From CBDCKR01 sp964572045 (GTDB taxonomy: Bacteria > Gemmatimonadota > Gemmatimonadetes > Longimicrobiales > Gaopeijiaceae), in assembly GCA_964572045.1 (NCBI GenBank), contig CAZNEI010000010.1, positions 1 through 64,000 of the forward strand: 64,000 nt of DNA. Reading direction: 5' to 3'. Position numbers and translations under genes: made by a program. The notes beneath the pieces were generated by a model that saw only the letters and a program-made list of their open reading frames with translations, did not search any database and was not told the origin of the DNA. Below, piece after piece: positions 48,887-57,999 of the stretch; the stretch's first letter is position 1, and each line of letters opens with the position of its first letter.

Positions 48887-50155
48887 CTACTCTCCCCTCC
48901 AGGCCCGGATCGCGAGACAGACGTTGTGTCCGCCGAACCCGAATGAGTTCGAAAGAGCCACCGAGACGTCGCGCTCCACGACCCCGTTCTGGGCGTAGTC
49001 GAGGTCGCATTGGGGGTCGGGCTCGGAGTAGTTGATCGTCGGCGGAATCAGGCCGGTCTGGCACACGAGCGCGCAGATCACGGCCTCCATCCCGCCCGCG
49101 GCCCCGAGAAGGTGCCCCGTCATCGACTTGGTCGACCCCACCACGACGGAATACGCCGCCTCGCCCAGCACCCTCTTGATCGCTGCCGTCTCGTTGCGGT
49201 CGTTGGCCGGGGTCGAGGTGCCGTGGGCGTTGATGTAATCGACGTCCTCGGCCTCCAGGCCGCCGTCCTCGAGCGCCATGCGCATCGCGTACTGGGCTCC
49301 CGAACCCTCGGGCGGAGGGAGGGTGATGTGATAGGCGTCTGCGGACACGCCGTATCCGACCACCTCCGCCACAATCGGCGCGCCCCTCTCCAGGGCCGTC
49401 TCCAGCGCCTCGAGAACCACGCACCCGGCGCCCTCCCCGATCACGAATCCGTCGCGCCCGGCGTCGAAGGGACGGGAGGCGCCGGCGGGATCGTCGTTTC
49501 GGGTCGAGAGAGCCTTCATGTTGGCGAATCCGGACACCGCCAGCGGAGTCAGCGTCGCCTCCGAGCCTCCGGCGATCATCACGTCGGCGTCGCCCCGCTC
49601 GATGAACCGAAAGGCGTCACCGATCGCGTGTGCGCTCGAGGCGCAGGCGGAGACCGTGGCGTAGTTCGCTCCTTTCGCTCCGTAGCGGATGGAGATCAGG
49701 CCCGCCGCGATATCGGGGATGAACATCGGGATGAAGAAGGGGCTCACCCTCCTGGGGCCCCTCTGGTTGAGGATGTCGTGCTGGGCTTCCAGGGTGGAGA
49801 TGCCGCCGATGCCGCTGCCGAAGATCACTCCGAACCGTTCGGGCTCGAGCCCGTCGGCCTCGAGGTCGAGTCCCGACGATGCGACAGCCTGATCGGCGAC
49901 CGAAATGCCGAATTGGGCGAAGCGGTCGAAGCGCCTCACTTCCTTCCTGTCGAGGAGACGGGACGCGTCGAAGTCCTTGACCTCGCAGGCGAAGCGCGTC
50001 GGAAACTCGTCGGTGGTCTCGAAGCGGGTGATCGGGGCGCTCCCGCTCTCGCCGGCGAGCAGCGCATCCCACATCGATGCGACATCGTTGCCCACGGGCG
50101 TGACGGCACCGAGGCCCGTGATGACGACTCGCCGAGGGCCCCTGGAAGGCGTCAT
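48887..50155 (-). CDS. fabF: 3-oxoacyl-ACP synthase II
   Basis: 422 residues. Condensing enzyme triad: Cys in SACASSAHAIGDAF, His in NAHGTSTPANDRNE and His in KSMTGHLLGAAGG. Start VVITGLGAVTPVGND is typical. It extends acyl-ACP with malonyl-ACP. Directly after acpP (26-bp gap), as in most bacterial fab operons. Confidence 0.97.
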   Translation of the reverse strand: MTPSRGPRRVVITGLGAVTPVGNDVASMWDALLAGESGSAPITRFETTDEFPTRFACEVKDFDASRLLDRKEVRRFDRFAQFGISVADQAVASSGLDLEADGLEPERFGVIFGSGIGGISTLEAQHDILNQRGPRRVSPFFIPMFIPDIAAGLISIRYGAKGANYATVSACASSAHAIGDAFRFIERGDADVMIAGGSEATLTPLAVSGFANMKALSTRNDDPAGASRPFDAGRDGFVIGEGAGCVVLEALETALERGAPIVAEVVGYGVSADAYHITLPPPEGSGAQYAMRMALEDGGLEAEDVDYINAHGTSTPANDRNETAAIKRVLGEAAYSVVVGSTKSMTGHLLGAAGGMEAVICALVCQTGLIPPTINYSEPDPQCDLDYAQNGVVERDVSVALSNSFGFGGHNVCLAIRAWRGE

Positions 50156-50181
50156 TCCCCGCTCGGGGTCCGCCGCGGCGC

Positions 50182-50421
50182 CTACTCGGCGTTCTTCTGG
50201 ATATAGGTGATCGCGTCGCCGACCGACCTCATCCGCTCCGCGTCCTCATCGGGGATTTCGAGTTCGAACTCTTCCTCGAACGCCATCACCAGCTCCACGG
50301 TGTCCAGGGAATCAGCCCCCAGGTCATCCACGAAGGACGCATCCGGCGTGACCATCTCCGGATCGACGCCCAGCTCGTTGATGATGATCTCCTTGACCTT
50401 CGTTGCCGTGTCGTCCGCCAT
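50182..50421 (-). CDS. acpP: Acyl carrier protein
   Basis: 79 residues, acidic, four-helix. The 4'-phosphopantetheine attachment site is Ser38 in GADSLDTVELVMAFEEEF. It carries growing acyl chains between the Fab enzymes and to PlsX and Lpx enzymes. Between fabG (64 bp) and fabF (26 bp). Confidence 0.97.
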   Translation of the reverse strand: MADDTATKVKEIIINELGVDPEMVTPDASFVDDLGADSLDTVELVMAFEEEFELEIPDEDAERMRSVGDAITYIQKNAE

Positions 50422-50485
50422 GGTGTCTCCGCAAGGGTGGGTTGGTTGTGCGATCAGATTCCAGGAGTATCGGAAGATGGCTTCC

Positions 50486-51223
50486 CTACATCACCATCCC
50501 GCCATCCACCGCGATTGTCTGGCCGGTAATGTAGCGCGCAGCGGGTCCGGCGAGAAAGCGCACGAGCCCGGCGACGTCCGACGGCTCGCCAAGACGGCCG
50601 AGGGGGATCCTGTCATGGAGCTCCTCGACGGTCGACTCGGGCAGCCCGGCCGTCATGTCCGTGGAGATGAAGCCGGGCGCGATCGCGTTGCACCGTACGC
50701 CGCGCGACGCAAGCTCCCTGGCCACGCTGCGCGTGAAGCCGATGAGGCCGGCCTTCGCCGCCGCATAGTTGGCCTGACCGGCGTTTCCGGTCAGCCCGAC
50801 CACCGACGTCACGTTGAGGATCACCCCGTTCCGCCGCCTCATCATGCTCCGGGCCAGGGTCTTCGTCATGTTGAAGGCGCCCTTGAGGTTGACGGCCAGC
50901 ACGTCGTCCCACTCCTCTTCCTTCATGCGCATGAGGAGGTTGTCGCGGGCGATTCCGGCGTTGTTGACCAGGATGTCGACCCCCCCCAGGTCCTTCCCGA
51001 TGCTCTTCACGACCGAACGCACGGCCTCGGCATCGCTCACGTCGCACCTGTAGGCCCGGTGCCCCTCTCCCTCGAGTCCGTCGAGCGCCGCTTCGGCCGC
51101 CTCCAGGTTCCGTCCGATGACGGCGACCCTGCAGCCGCCCCGGGCCAACTCCCGGGAGATCGCCAGTCCGATTCCGCGCGATCCGCCCGTAACGAGCGCG
51201 ACCTGTCCCCTCATCTCACTCAT
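50486..51223 (-). CDS. fabG: 3-oxoacyl-ACP reductase
   Basis: 245 residues, classical SDR. TGGSRGIGLAI (12-22) binds NADPH, NNAG at 87-90, catalytic Ser140 and Tyr153-x3-Lys157, and the C-terminal AVDGGMVM. It reduces 3-oxoacyl-ACP. The ATG overlaps the fabD stop (ATGA); a second Met lies three codons on. Confidence 0.96.
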   Translation of the reverse strand: MSEMRGQVALVTGGSRGIGLAISRELARGGCRVAVIGRNLEAAEAALDGLEGEGHRAYRCDVSDAEAVRSVVKSIGKDLGGVDILVNNAGIARDNLLMRMKEEEWDDVLAVNLKGAFNMTKTLARSMMRRRNGVILNVTSVVGLTGNAGQANYAAAKAGLIGFTRSVARELASRGVRCNAIAPGFISTDMTAGLPESTVEELHDRIPLGRLGEPSDVAGLVRFLAGPAARYITGQTIAVDGGMVM

Positions 51224-52155
51224 CGCCGTCCGTCCCCTTGCCAGCGGTCCAAGTCCTCGGGCTCCGCCAGTGAGCTGCAAGCTACGCCCCTGGCGTTGCG
51301 TCGGTTCAGGCCCCGAAGCACCGAGCCGGGTCCCAGCTCGAGGAACGAGTCCACGCCCGCCCCGGCCATGTGCGCCACCGACTGCGACCAGCGTACGGGT
51401 GACGTCACCTGCCTCACAAGCAGGTCGCGCGCCCCGGCGCCGGACGTCACGGGCGCGGCCGTGACGTTCGAGATCACCGGATAGGCGGGATCGGTGAATT
51501 CGGTCCTCTCGAGGTGCTCCCGGAGCCCGTTTCTCGCCGGCTCCATGAGAGGGGAGTGAAAGGCGCCCGACACGCTCAGCCTCATCACCCTCTTCGCCCC
51601 CTCTTCGGCGGCGAGTTCCATCGCCCGTTCGACCCCGGCCGCGTCCCCGCTGACGACGACCTGGCCCCGGGAGTTGAAGTTGGCCGGAACGCAGGTGCCG
51701 GCCTCGCCGCTGGCTCTCTCGCACAGCGCGACGACGGAGCGGTCGTCGAGCCCGATCAGCGCGGCCATCGCCCCCGGTCGATCCTGTCCGGCCGCGTACA
51801 TCAACTCACCCCTGAGCCGCACCGTCGCGACGGCATCGGCAAAGAGAAGGGTGCCCGCGGCCACATGGGCCGAGTATTCGCCCAGCGAGTGGCCGGCCGC
51901 CATCGTCACGGCGCCGAGGCGGTCGGAGACGACCCGGAGGACGGCCGTCGAGTGGGTGAGCATGGCGGGCTGCGCGTTCATCGTGAGAACCAACTCGTCC
52001 TCGGGGCCCTCCCAGGCGAGCCGGGAGAGGCCGAACCCCAGAACGTCGTCGGCCTCTTCGAAGGTCCGTCTGGCGGCGGGGTAGGCGCGGGCCAGCGCCC
52101 GACCCATCCCCACGTGCTGCGATCCCTGTCCGGGGAAAAGAAGAGCCAAGGACAC
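51220..52155 (-). CDS. fabD: Malonyl-CoA-ACP transacylase
   Basis: 311 residues. FPGQGSQHVGMG at the start, the nucleophile Ser in AGHSLGEYSAHVAAG and the His in the VSGAFHSPLM segment. It moves malonyl groups from CoA to ACP. 33 bp after fabH; overlaps fabG by four bases. Confidence 0.96.
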   Translation of the reverse strand: MSLALLFPGQGSQHVGMGRALARAYPAARRTFEEADDVLGFGLSRLAWEGPEDELVLTMNAQPAMLTHSTAVLRVVSDRLGAVTMAAGHSLGEYSAHVAAGTLLFADAVATVRLRGELMYAAGQDRPGAMAALIGLDDRSVVALCERASGEAGTCVPANFNSRGQVVVSGDAAGVERAMELAAEEGAKRVMRLSVSGAFHSPLMEPARNGLREHLERTEFTDPAYPVISNVTAAPVTSGAGARDLLVRQVTSPVRWSQSVAHMAGAGVDSFLELGPGSVLRGLNRRNARGVACSSLAEPEDLDRWQGDGRR

Positions 52156-52188
52156 GGTTTCGGCCGGGTGGGCGGGCTCGCCGGCCCT

Positions 52189-53181
52189 CTACCAGCGGAG
52201 GGCCATGGCGCCCCAGGTCAGGCCGGCCCCGAAGGCGACGATCAGGACACTCATCCCCGGGCGCACCCGGCCCGCTTCGACGGCCTCGTCGAGGGCAATG
52301 GGGATCGTGGCGGAGCTCATGTTCCCGTAGCGGTCCACGTTCATGAAGACCTTGTCCAAGGGGATTCCCGCATAACGGGCCGTCGCTTCGATGATGCGAA
52401 CGTTGGCCTGATGCGGGATCATCAGGTCGATATCCTCGGACGTGAGCCCCGAGCGCTCGAGAGCCTGGCTCGCGCCCTCCGACATCGACCGCACCGCGTT
52501 CTTGAAGACCTCGCGTCCGGCCATCCGCAGGAGATGGTCGCCCCGCTCGAGCACGGCTTCGTCCATGGGGAGCACGGCTCCGCCGCCCGGACGGTAGAGG
52601 AGGTCGGCCAGATTGCCGTCCGAACCGTGGTGCGTCCCCAGGATGCCCCTGCTTCCGTCCGACCTCCTCACGACGGCCGCCCCGGCCCCGTCGCCGAAGA
52701 GCACACACGTCGAGCGGTCCTTCCAGTCGACGATCGCGCTCATCTTCTCGGCGGCGACGACCAGCGCGACCTCACCCCGGCCCGCCGTCAGATACCCTTC
52801 GGCGAGCGTGAGTCCGTAGAGCCAGCCGCAGCAGGCGGCCGAGATGTCGAAGGAGACGGCGTTGCCGACTCCCAGCAGGGCCTGCATGTCACAAGCCGTG
52901 GAGGGAAGCAGCCGGTCGGGCGTGGCCGTGGAGACGAGGAGCAGGTCGACCTCATCGAGATCGACGTCCGCCCTCTCCATCGCGACGCGCGCTGCCGAGG
53001 CTCCCATCTCCGCGGCGGACGTGCAATCGGAGGCGATGCGACGCTCCTTGATGCCCGTGCGCTCGGTGATCCACTCGTCGGTCGTGTTCACCATCTCTTC
53101 GAGATCACGATTGGTGAGCACGCGATCGGGGAGGAAGCGCCCCGTCGATACGATCTCGACCAAAGACGTCGGGGTCGTCAA
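52189..53181 (-). CDS. fabH: 3-oxoacyl-ACP synthase III, TTG start
   Basis: 330 residues. Begins at TTG, which overlaps the plsX stop (TTGA); the next in-frame ATGs are far inside, and codons upstream of TTG lie in plsX. Motifs: VSTGRFLPDRVLTN, TTDEWITERTGIKERRI, the active Cys in SAACCGWLYGL, His in IPHQANVRI and Asn in YGNMSSATIP. The residue after the nucleophile is Cys where Ser or Ala is usual. It starts fatty acid synthesis from acetyl-CoA or branched acyl-CoA and malonyl-ACP. Confidence 0.95.
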   Translation of the reverse strand: MTTPTSLVEIVSTGRFLPDRVLTNRDLEEMVNTTDEWITERTGIKERRIASDCTSAAEMGASAARVAMERADVDLDEVDLLLVSTATPDRLLPSTACDMQALLGVGNAVSFDISAACCGWLYGLTLAEGYLTAGRGEVALVVAAEKMSAIVDWKDRSTCVLFGDGAGAAVVRRSDGSRGILGTHHGSDGNLADLLYRPGGGAVLPMDEAVLERGDHLLRMAGREVFKNAVRSMSEGASQALERSGLTSEDIDLMIPHQANVRIIEATARYAGIPLDKVFMNVDRYGNMSSATIPIALDEAVEAGRVRPGMSVLIVAFGAGLTWGAMALRW

Positions 53182-54173
53182 GCCGGTCTGCCTTGAACCA
53201 CTGGCGAAGAAAGTTCCTTCTTGAAGTGGGACACCATCGACGCGCGTGCGGCCCTGTCGGCGACGCCGATCGCGCTGCGGATCGCCTTCTCGGGCGACCT
53301 GCCGTGACAGATGATCGGAATCCCGTTCAGGCCCAGGAGGGGCGCTCCACCGGTCTCCGTATAGTCGAGCAACCGGAAGACTTCGTCCACCTCGCGGTTG
53401 GGTTCGAGCTCCCCGATCGCGCTGGTGAGGAGCCCGACGACAAAGCTGGCGACGGACTCGTAGAACTTGAGAAGCACGTTTCCGACGAAGCCGTCGCACA
53501 CGAGCACGTCGCAGCTCCCGTCGACGATCCCGCCGCCCTCGACGTTTCCGACGAAGTTCAGGCCGCTCTCGAGCAGCCGCTGGTGCGTCTCGGCGGCCAG
53601 CTCATCGCCCTTCTTGGGCTCCTCGCCGATGTTCAGCAATCCGACGCGCGGACGGGGAATGTCCATGAGGTCCTGGGCGTACACCTTGCCCAGGCGAGCG
53701 AACTGGACGAGCTGGTGGGGTTTGCAGTCGACGTTCGCCCCGGCGTCAAGCAGAAGGAGCGGCCCCCGGGCCGTGGGCACCACGGTGCCGATCGCCGGCC
53801 GATCGACTCCGTTCAGCGGCCCGAGGATATGGAGCGAGGCCGCCATGACGGCTCCCGTCGATCCGGCGCTGACGAAGGCGTCGGCTTCCCCCTCACGGTG
53901 GAGCCTCAGCCCGATGGCGATCGAAGACTGGGGCTTGCGCCGAAGGGCGGTGGAGGGAGGGCCGGCGCCCAACACCCGATCGGGCGCATGGACGATACGC
54001 AGCCGGTCTCGTGGGAATCCCCGGTGGCGAGCCACCTCCCCCTCGAGCGCAGCGCGGTCTCCGACGAGGAGAAGCTCGAACTCGGACTCGGGATCCTGCA
54101 GGGCGCTCACGGCCCCGGCCACTTCTATGGCCGGAGCCTGATCGGTGCCCATGGCGTCAAGGGCGATCCGCAC
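53178..54173 (-). CDS. plsX: Phosphate acyltransferase PlsX
   Basis: 331 residues. ALDAMGTDQAPAIEVAGA at the start, DAFVSAGSTGAVMAAS, LLDAGANVDCKPHQLVQFA and LLNIGEEPKKGDELAAE are family signatures. It converts acyl-ACP to acyl phosphate for PlsY, the entry to phospholipid synthesis. 24 bp after rpmF; its stop overlaps the fabH TTG. Confidence 0.96.
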   Translation of the reverse strand: MRIALDAMGTDQAPAIEVAGAVSALQDPESEFELLLVGDRAALEGEVARHRGFPRDRLRIVHAPDRVLGAGPPSTALRRKPQSSIAIGLRLHREGEADAFVSAGSTGAVMAASLHILGPLNGVDRPAIGTVVPTARGPLLLLDAGANVDCKPHQLVQFARLGKVYAQDLMDIPRPRVGLLNIGEEPKKGDELAAETHQRLLESGLNFVGNVEGGGIVDGSCDVLVCDGFVGNVLLKFYESVASFVVGLLTSAIGELEPNREVDEVFRLLDYTETGGAPLLGLNGIPIICHGRSPEKAIRSAIGVADRAARASMVSHFKKELSSPVVQGRPA

Positions 54174-54197
54174 CGCACTCGATCCTATCTCAGCGAA

Positions 54198-54383
54198 TCA
54201 GGGGCGCTCATCCGGATCGATCACCGGCCGGTTCCCGTAATACCCGCACGTTGGACAGATCCGGTGCGGGACCTTCGGATCGCCGCACCGGTGGCAGGTG
54301 TTCGTCACTACCGGCTCAGCCTTGTAGTGCGTCCTGCGCTTGCGCTTGCGCTGCTTCGAGGTCCTCTTCTTCGGAACAGCCAT
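54198..54383 (-). CDS. rpmF: 50S ribosomal protein L32
   Basis: 61 residues, very basic start (AVPKKRTSKQRKRKRRTHYK) and a zinc ribbon from two CxxC pairs (CHRC and CPTC). The yceD-rpmF-plsX order is widely conserved. The RpmF form keeps all four cysteines, so no zinc-free paralogue is implied. Confidence 0.97.
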   Translation of the reverse strand: MAVPKKRTSKQRKRKRRTHYKAEPVVTNTCHRCGDPKVPHRICPTCGYYGNRPVIDPDERP

Positions 54384-54392
54384 CGGTCGCCC

Positions 54393-54902
54393 TCACTCGC
54401 TCTTGAGTGCTCTCAAGGCATCCCACCTTGGGTCGATCTCCCGTTTCGAGCACTGGCAGTCTGCCTCGTTCAGATTCACGCCGCACCCGGCGCACAAGCC
54501 CCTGCAATCGGATCGGCACTCGACATAGATCGGCACCGAGAGGATCAGCTCATCGCGAAGATGCGGTTCCAGGTCGATCTCACTCCTGTTCGACTCGATG
54601 CGACGCCTCTCCTCGTTCTCCTCGCCCAGCAGCTCCGGGGGCGCGAAGACCATCGTGATCTCCGCGTCCACCCCTCGCTCGACGCGCGCGAGGCACCGCC
54701 GGCAGTCCTGGGAGACGGAGCCCCGCAAGCGCCCCCGGACGACCACCTCGCCCGAGCCGGCCCGAACTGCGGAGAACACGCCGTGCAGGGGTGTCTCGGG
54801 CACGAACGCGCAACCCCCGAAGGAGTGCCGATCCGGCTCAAGAAATCCCTCTACTCGCAGTGATTTCGTCCGCTCCAACTGAGCCAGTTCGACTCTGAGC
54901 AT
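54393..54902 (-). CDS. YceD/DUF177 family metal-binding protein
   Basis: 169 residues. The middle has VSQDCRRCLARVERGVDAEI (Cys-x2-Cys) and the C-terminus YVECRSDCRGLCAGCGVNLN...CQC, the family signature, probably binding zinc. In plants and bacteria YceD/DUF177 proteins are linked to 23S rRNA accumulation, which fits its place before rpmF. The ATG has no Shine-Dalgarno; a run of eight T lies directly upstream, and the promoter's -10 box ends 8 bases before the ATG. Confidence 0.88.
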   Translation of the reverse strand: MLRVELAQLERTKSLRVEGFLEPDRHSFGGCAFVPETPLHGVFSAVRAGSGEVVVRGRLRGSVSQDCRRCLARVERGVDAEITMVFAPPELLGEENEERRRIESNRSEIDLEPHLRDELILSVPIYVECRSDCRGLCAGCGVNLNEADCQCSKREIDPRWDALRALKSE

Positions 54903-54910
54903 AGAAAAAA

Positions 54911-54939
54911 AAGCTATCCAGGGTCCCGATGCCAGTCAA
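54911..54939 (-). promoter_or_regulatory. Promoter of the yceD-rpmF-plsX-fab operon, near-leaderless
   Basis: Read on the minus strand: TTGACT (54939-54934), a 17-base spacer, TAGCTT (54916-54911), then eight bases (mostly T) to the ATG at 54902. The best sigma70 match in the window. Expected transcription start is within about three bases of the start codon, so the mRNA would have almost no leader. Confidence 0.65.
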
Positions 54940-55039
54940 CGAGAAGATGCACTTCGCCCGAGCACCCCGCCGCGGCGGGAGCGCAATCCGCCGCCGGCAC
55001 CGAAGCTGCGACCGCGACGGCCGTGCGTCCCGGCCCGAA

Positions 55040-56173
55040 TCACGCGCCCCTCCCCCTGCCCAACCGGGTGGAGACCCAGAAGAGCAGCGCCGCGGTGAAG
55101 GAGAGCGAGAGCACCGTGCCGAGCCGCTCTCCCGCGTCGACGCCCAGGTACCACGCCGCGCACACGATCGTCGCGCAGGAGGCGAGCACCAGAGTCCGGG
55201 CGTCCCTGCCGAGCCCGTACCAGAGTCCGCACGCTCCCGCCGCGGCCACGACGGCCGCGGCGCCCAGCGGGGGCAGGTCGTAGACCTCGAGCGTGGTGCC
55301 GAACCCGAGCGGGATGGCGAGCAGGACCGACGCCGCGAGGTGAAAGCCGTAGCGGGTGCTGCGCAGCGTCGCCGGAGCCCGGTGGATGCCCCAGAGCGCG
55401 AGCGCCGTCACCACCACGAGCCAGGCGTCGAGCGCCAGCAGCGTCTCGTCGCCCAAGTCGAGTGGGCCGGCCGCCGTCATGCCGGCCATCGGATAGCCCG
55501 CATAGAGACTGACGGCGAACGTGTAGAGCGTTCGCCGCGAGACCGACTCCGAGCGACCCGTGTAGAGCCGCAGACCCAGCAGAGCCAGGGTCGAGACCAA
55601 CGCCCCGTCCAGGATCCATATGATGACTTCGGCGTCCAGATCGAAGGCGCGGAACAGGAAAGCCGCCAGAAAGCCGTAGCCCAGAGCCGTGGCCACGGCC
55701 GGCATGACGGGATTGCGGCGCGCGAAGACCGGAAGGGTCGCCGCGGGAGTGGCCAGCGCGAAGATGCCGACCGCGACGCCACCCGCCGTCGTGTTGGCCC
55801 ACGCCTCCATCGAGTACACGTAGGCGGAGAGCAGCAGCACGAGACCGCTGGTCTGAAGCGCGTAGGCCACCGGCACGTAGCGCCGGGCGCCCTCGAGCCT
55901 CATCCCCAGCAGCACGATCGCGGTCCCCGTTCCGGCGATCACCAGGGTCCGCGCCCCCGGTCCCAGGTCGGGCCAGGACCAGGCGAAGAAGGTGATGGCG
56001 GCGATCACGAGGAGGAGGCCGGCCGTGCCCGAGACGGCGTACTGCCTGAACCGGCGGCGGGCCAGCCGCTGGCTCTGCGCATGCTCCGCCCGCAGCCGCT
56101 GGGCCAACTCGTCGGAGATGAGCCCGGCCTCCTGCCAGCGCTCGAGCGCGGATTCGATCTCCGGCCTGCTCAT
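55040..56173 (-). CDS. DUF2157 family multispanning membrane protein
   Basis: 377 residues. A soluble helical N-terminus of about 45 residues (MSRPEIESALERWQEAGLISDELAQRLRAEH) is the DUF2157 signature, followed by about 11 or 12 membrane helices. Function unknown. The ATG at 56173 starts exactly at that domain. It is 137 bp upstream of the yceD gene on the same strand, but the promoter between them suggests separate transcription. Confidence 0.8.
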   Translation of the reverse strand: MSRPEIESALERWQEAGLISDELAQRLRAEHAQSQRLARRRFRQYAVSGTAGLLLVIAAITFFAWSWPDLGPGARTLVIAGTGTAIVLLGMRLEGARRYVPVAYALQTSGLVLLLSAYVYSMEAWANTTAGGVAVGIFALATPAATLPVFARRNPVMPAVATALGYGFLAAFLFRAFDLDAEVIIWILDGALVSTLALLGLRLYTGRSESVSRRTLYTFAVSLYAGYPMAGMTAAGPLDLGDETLLALDAWLVVVTALALWGIHRAPATLRSTRYGFHLAASVLLAIPLGFGTTLEVYDLPPLGAAAVVAAAGACGLWYGLGRDARTLVLASCATIVCAAWYLGVDAGERLGTVLSLSFTAALLFWVSTRLGRGRGA

Positions 56174-56315
56174 TCGGCCGCCCCCCTCCCCCGCCGGCCC
56201 CCACGGCTCCGGGTCCGCACGACGGGTGCGGGCCCTCCCGCGATCCGCGGGCGCGAGCCTCGCCACCCGCGACCCCGCTCGCGACCTCCGGCGACCGGGT
56301 CTGGAGGCCCGCGCC

Positions 56316-57755
56316 TCAAGTGACGCCGCCTCCCGAGAGCGCCTTGACCAGCCGGTACAGGAACTCCTGGCCTTCGAAGAAGCTCTCGACGCCGATGCGC
56401 TCGTCGCGACCGTGGGCGCGCACGTCATCCATGTCGCCGAAGATCCCGCTCACCCCGTAGACCGGGATGCCGGCGTTGCGAAGGTAGAGGGCGTCGGTGG
56501 CGCCGGTGGACATGACGGGCAGAACGAGGACTCCGGGCCACATCTCCGTGGTGATGCGCTCGATCGGCCCCAGCACCGCGTCGGTGAGGGGCGAGGCGGG
56601 GCTCGCGGTCGCGCTGCCCATCGGTTCGACGGCCACGTCGAGCGGAGCGGCGAGTGCCACGAGCGCGGCGTGCACGTCCGCCGGATCGTGGCCCGGGAAG
56701 ACGCGACAGTTGACGGTCGCGCGGGCCAGCTGGGGCAGTGCGTTCGCTGCGTGTCCGCCCTCGAGCTGGGTCGCGACGCACGTCGTGCGCAGACGGGCGT
56801 TGTAGCCCGCTTCGAGCGACAGCACTCGGGCCGCCTCGGCGTCCCGGGGATCGGCGAGCAGGCGGCGCATCGCCTCGCCCATCTCCCCCCCGACCAGGTC
56901 GGCGGAGCGTCCGAAGAACTCCTCCGTGATTTCATTGAACATGACCGGGAACTCGTGGTCCTGCACCGCGATCAGGGCGCTCGAGAGATCGTAGATGGCG
57001 TTCTTGCGGACCGGAAGCGAGGAGTGCCCGCCCGGATTGCTGGCGGTGAAGGAGAAGGAGAGGTACAGCTTCTCGGCGGCCTGCACGTTGTTGGAGAGCC
57101 TTTGTCCGTTCCTGGACATGCCGCCGCCTCCCTCGTTCAGCGCGTAGGCGGCATCGATCAGTTCGCGATGCTCATCGAGGAGATAGGCGACGCCGTTGCG
57201 CGGCCCGCCCTCCTCGTCCGCGGTGAGCGCCACGATGATGTCGCGGTCGGGGACGAAGCCCTCCCGCTTCATGCGGACGAGGTTCACGGTGTGGATCGCC
57301 GCCTCGTCCTTGTCGTCGATGACGCCGCGTCCGTAGAAGTAGCCGTCGCGCTCGATGAACTCGAAGGGCGGCAGGTCCGGGCTCCAGTCCTCCGGCAGAG
57401 CTTCCACGACATCGATGTGGGCGAGCAGGAGAATCGGAGCGCGCCCGGCGTCCCGGCCCCGCAGGCGGGCCACCAGGTTGCCCTTCGTGGGTGCGTCGTC
57501 GGGCACGAGGACGTGCACGTCTTCGGGGGGGAATCCCGCCTCGAGCAGAACCCGTGCCGCCGCCTCGGCGGCGAGGGTGTTGTTGCCCCGGGGGGTGTTG
57601 GTCGTGTTGATCTCCACGAGGCGTTCGAGGAGCGACCGCGCCATCTCCATGTACTCGGGCGGCGAGGTGTTCTGGGCCGCGAGAGGGGCGAGAGGAGGCG
57701 ACGCGGCGAGGGCCGGCAGCGTCAGGTATGCGGCGAGGGCGAAAGGGTTCTTCAT
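56316..57755 (-). CDS. Secreted M20-family metallopeptidase
   Basis: 479 residues with a Sec signal (MKNPFALAAYLTLPALAASPPLAPLAAQ). Zinc-site motifs in order: LLLAHIDVVEAL (His and Asp), YGRGVIDDKDEAAIH (bridging Asp), LTADEEGGPRNGV (catalytic Glu-Glu) and ALNEGGGG, plus a C-terminal His in GRDERIGVESF. A dimerisation domain (NPGGHSSLPVRKNAIYDLSSAL) sits in the middle. It probably removes amino acids from dipeptides or deacylates amino acids in the periplasm. Single gene; 142 bp separate it from DUF2157 and 244 bp from ndk. Confidence 0.88.
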   Translation of the reverse strand: MKNPFALAAYLTLPALAASPPLAPLAAQNTSPPEYMEMARSLLERLVEINTTNTPRGNNTLAAEAAARVLLEAGFPPEDVHVLVPDDAPTKGNLVARLRGRDAGRAPILLLAHIDVVEALPEDWSPDLPPFEFIERDGYFYGRGVIDDKDEAAIHTVNLVRMKREGFVPDRDIIVALTADEEGGPRNGVAYLLDEHRELIDAAYALNEGGGGMSRNGQRLSNNVQAAEKLYLSFSFTASNPGGHSSLPVRKNAIYDLSSALIAVQDHEFPVMFNEITEEFFGRSADLVGGEMGEAMRRLLADPRDAEAARVLSLEAGYNARLRTTCVATQLEGGHAANALPQLARATVNCRVFPGHDPADVHAALVALAAPLDVAVEPMGSATASPASPLTDAVLGPIERITTEMWPGVLVLPVMSTGATDALYLRNAGIPVYGVSGIFGDMDDVRAHGRDERIGVESFFEGQEFLYRLVKALSGGGVT

Positions 57756-57999
57756 CTCGAGAGGACTCCGTGGTCAGACGTCGCGTGCCCCGATGCACGT
57801 GGATTGGAACGTGCCCGCGCGAGCCTCGGCTGACAAGCGGAACGGCGGCCGGGGCGGGCTCGGCACCGCGGCCCGCAGCGGGGAACGGGAGCGGCGGCCG
57901 CCGGCACGCAGAGGGTGCCGCCCCGTCCCCGGCCCACGCGGTCCCGACGGGGGAATCGGGCGGTCCTCGAACGGAGACCGGGCGCCGGCCCCAGCCGCT

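Noticed and set aside
54929..56323. Plus-strand frame of about 460 codons opposite DUF2157
   Set aside because: Arg/Glu/His-rich antisense frame without family features; the minus strand encodes regular membrane helices.
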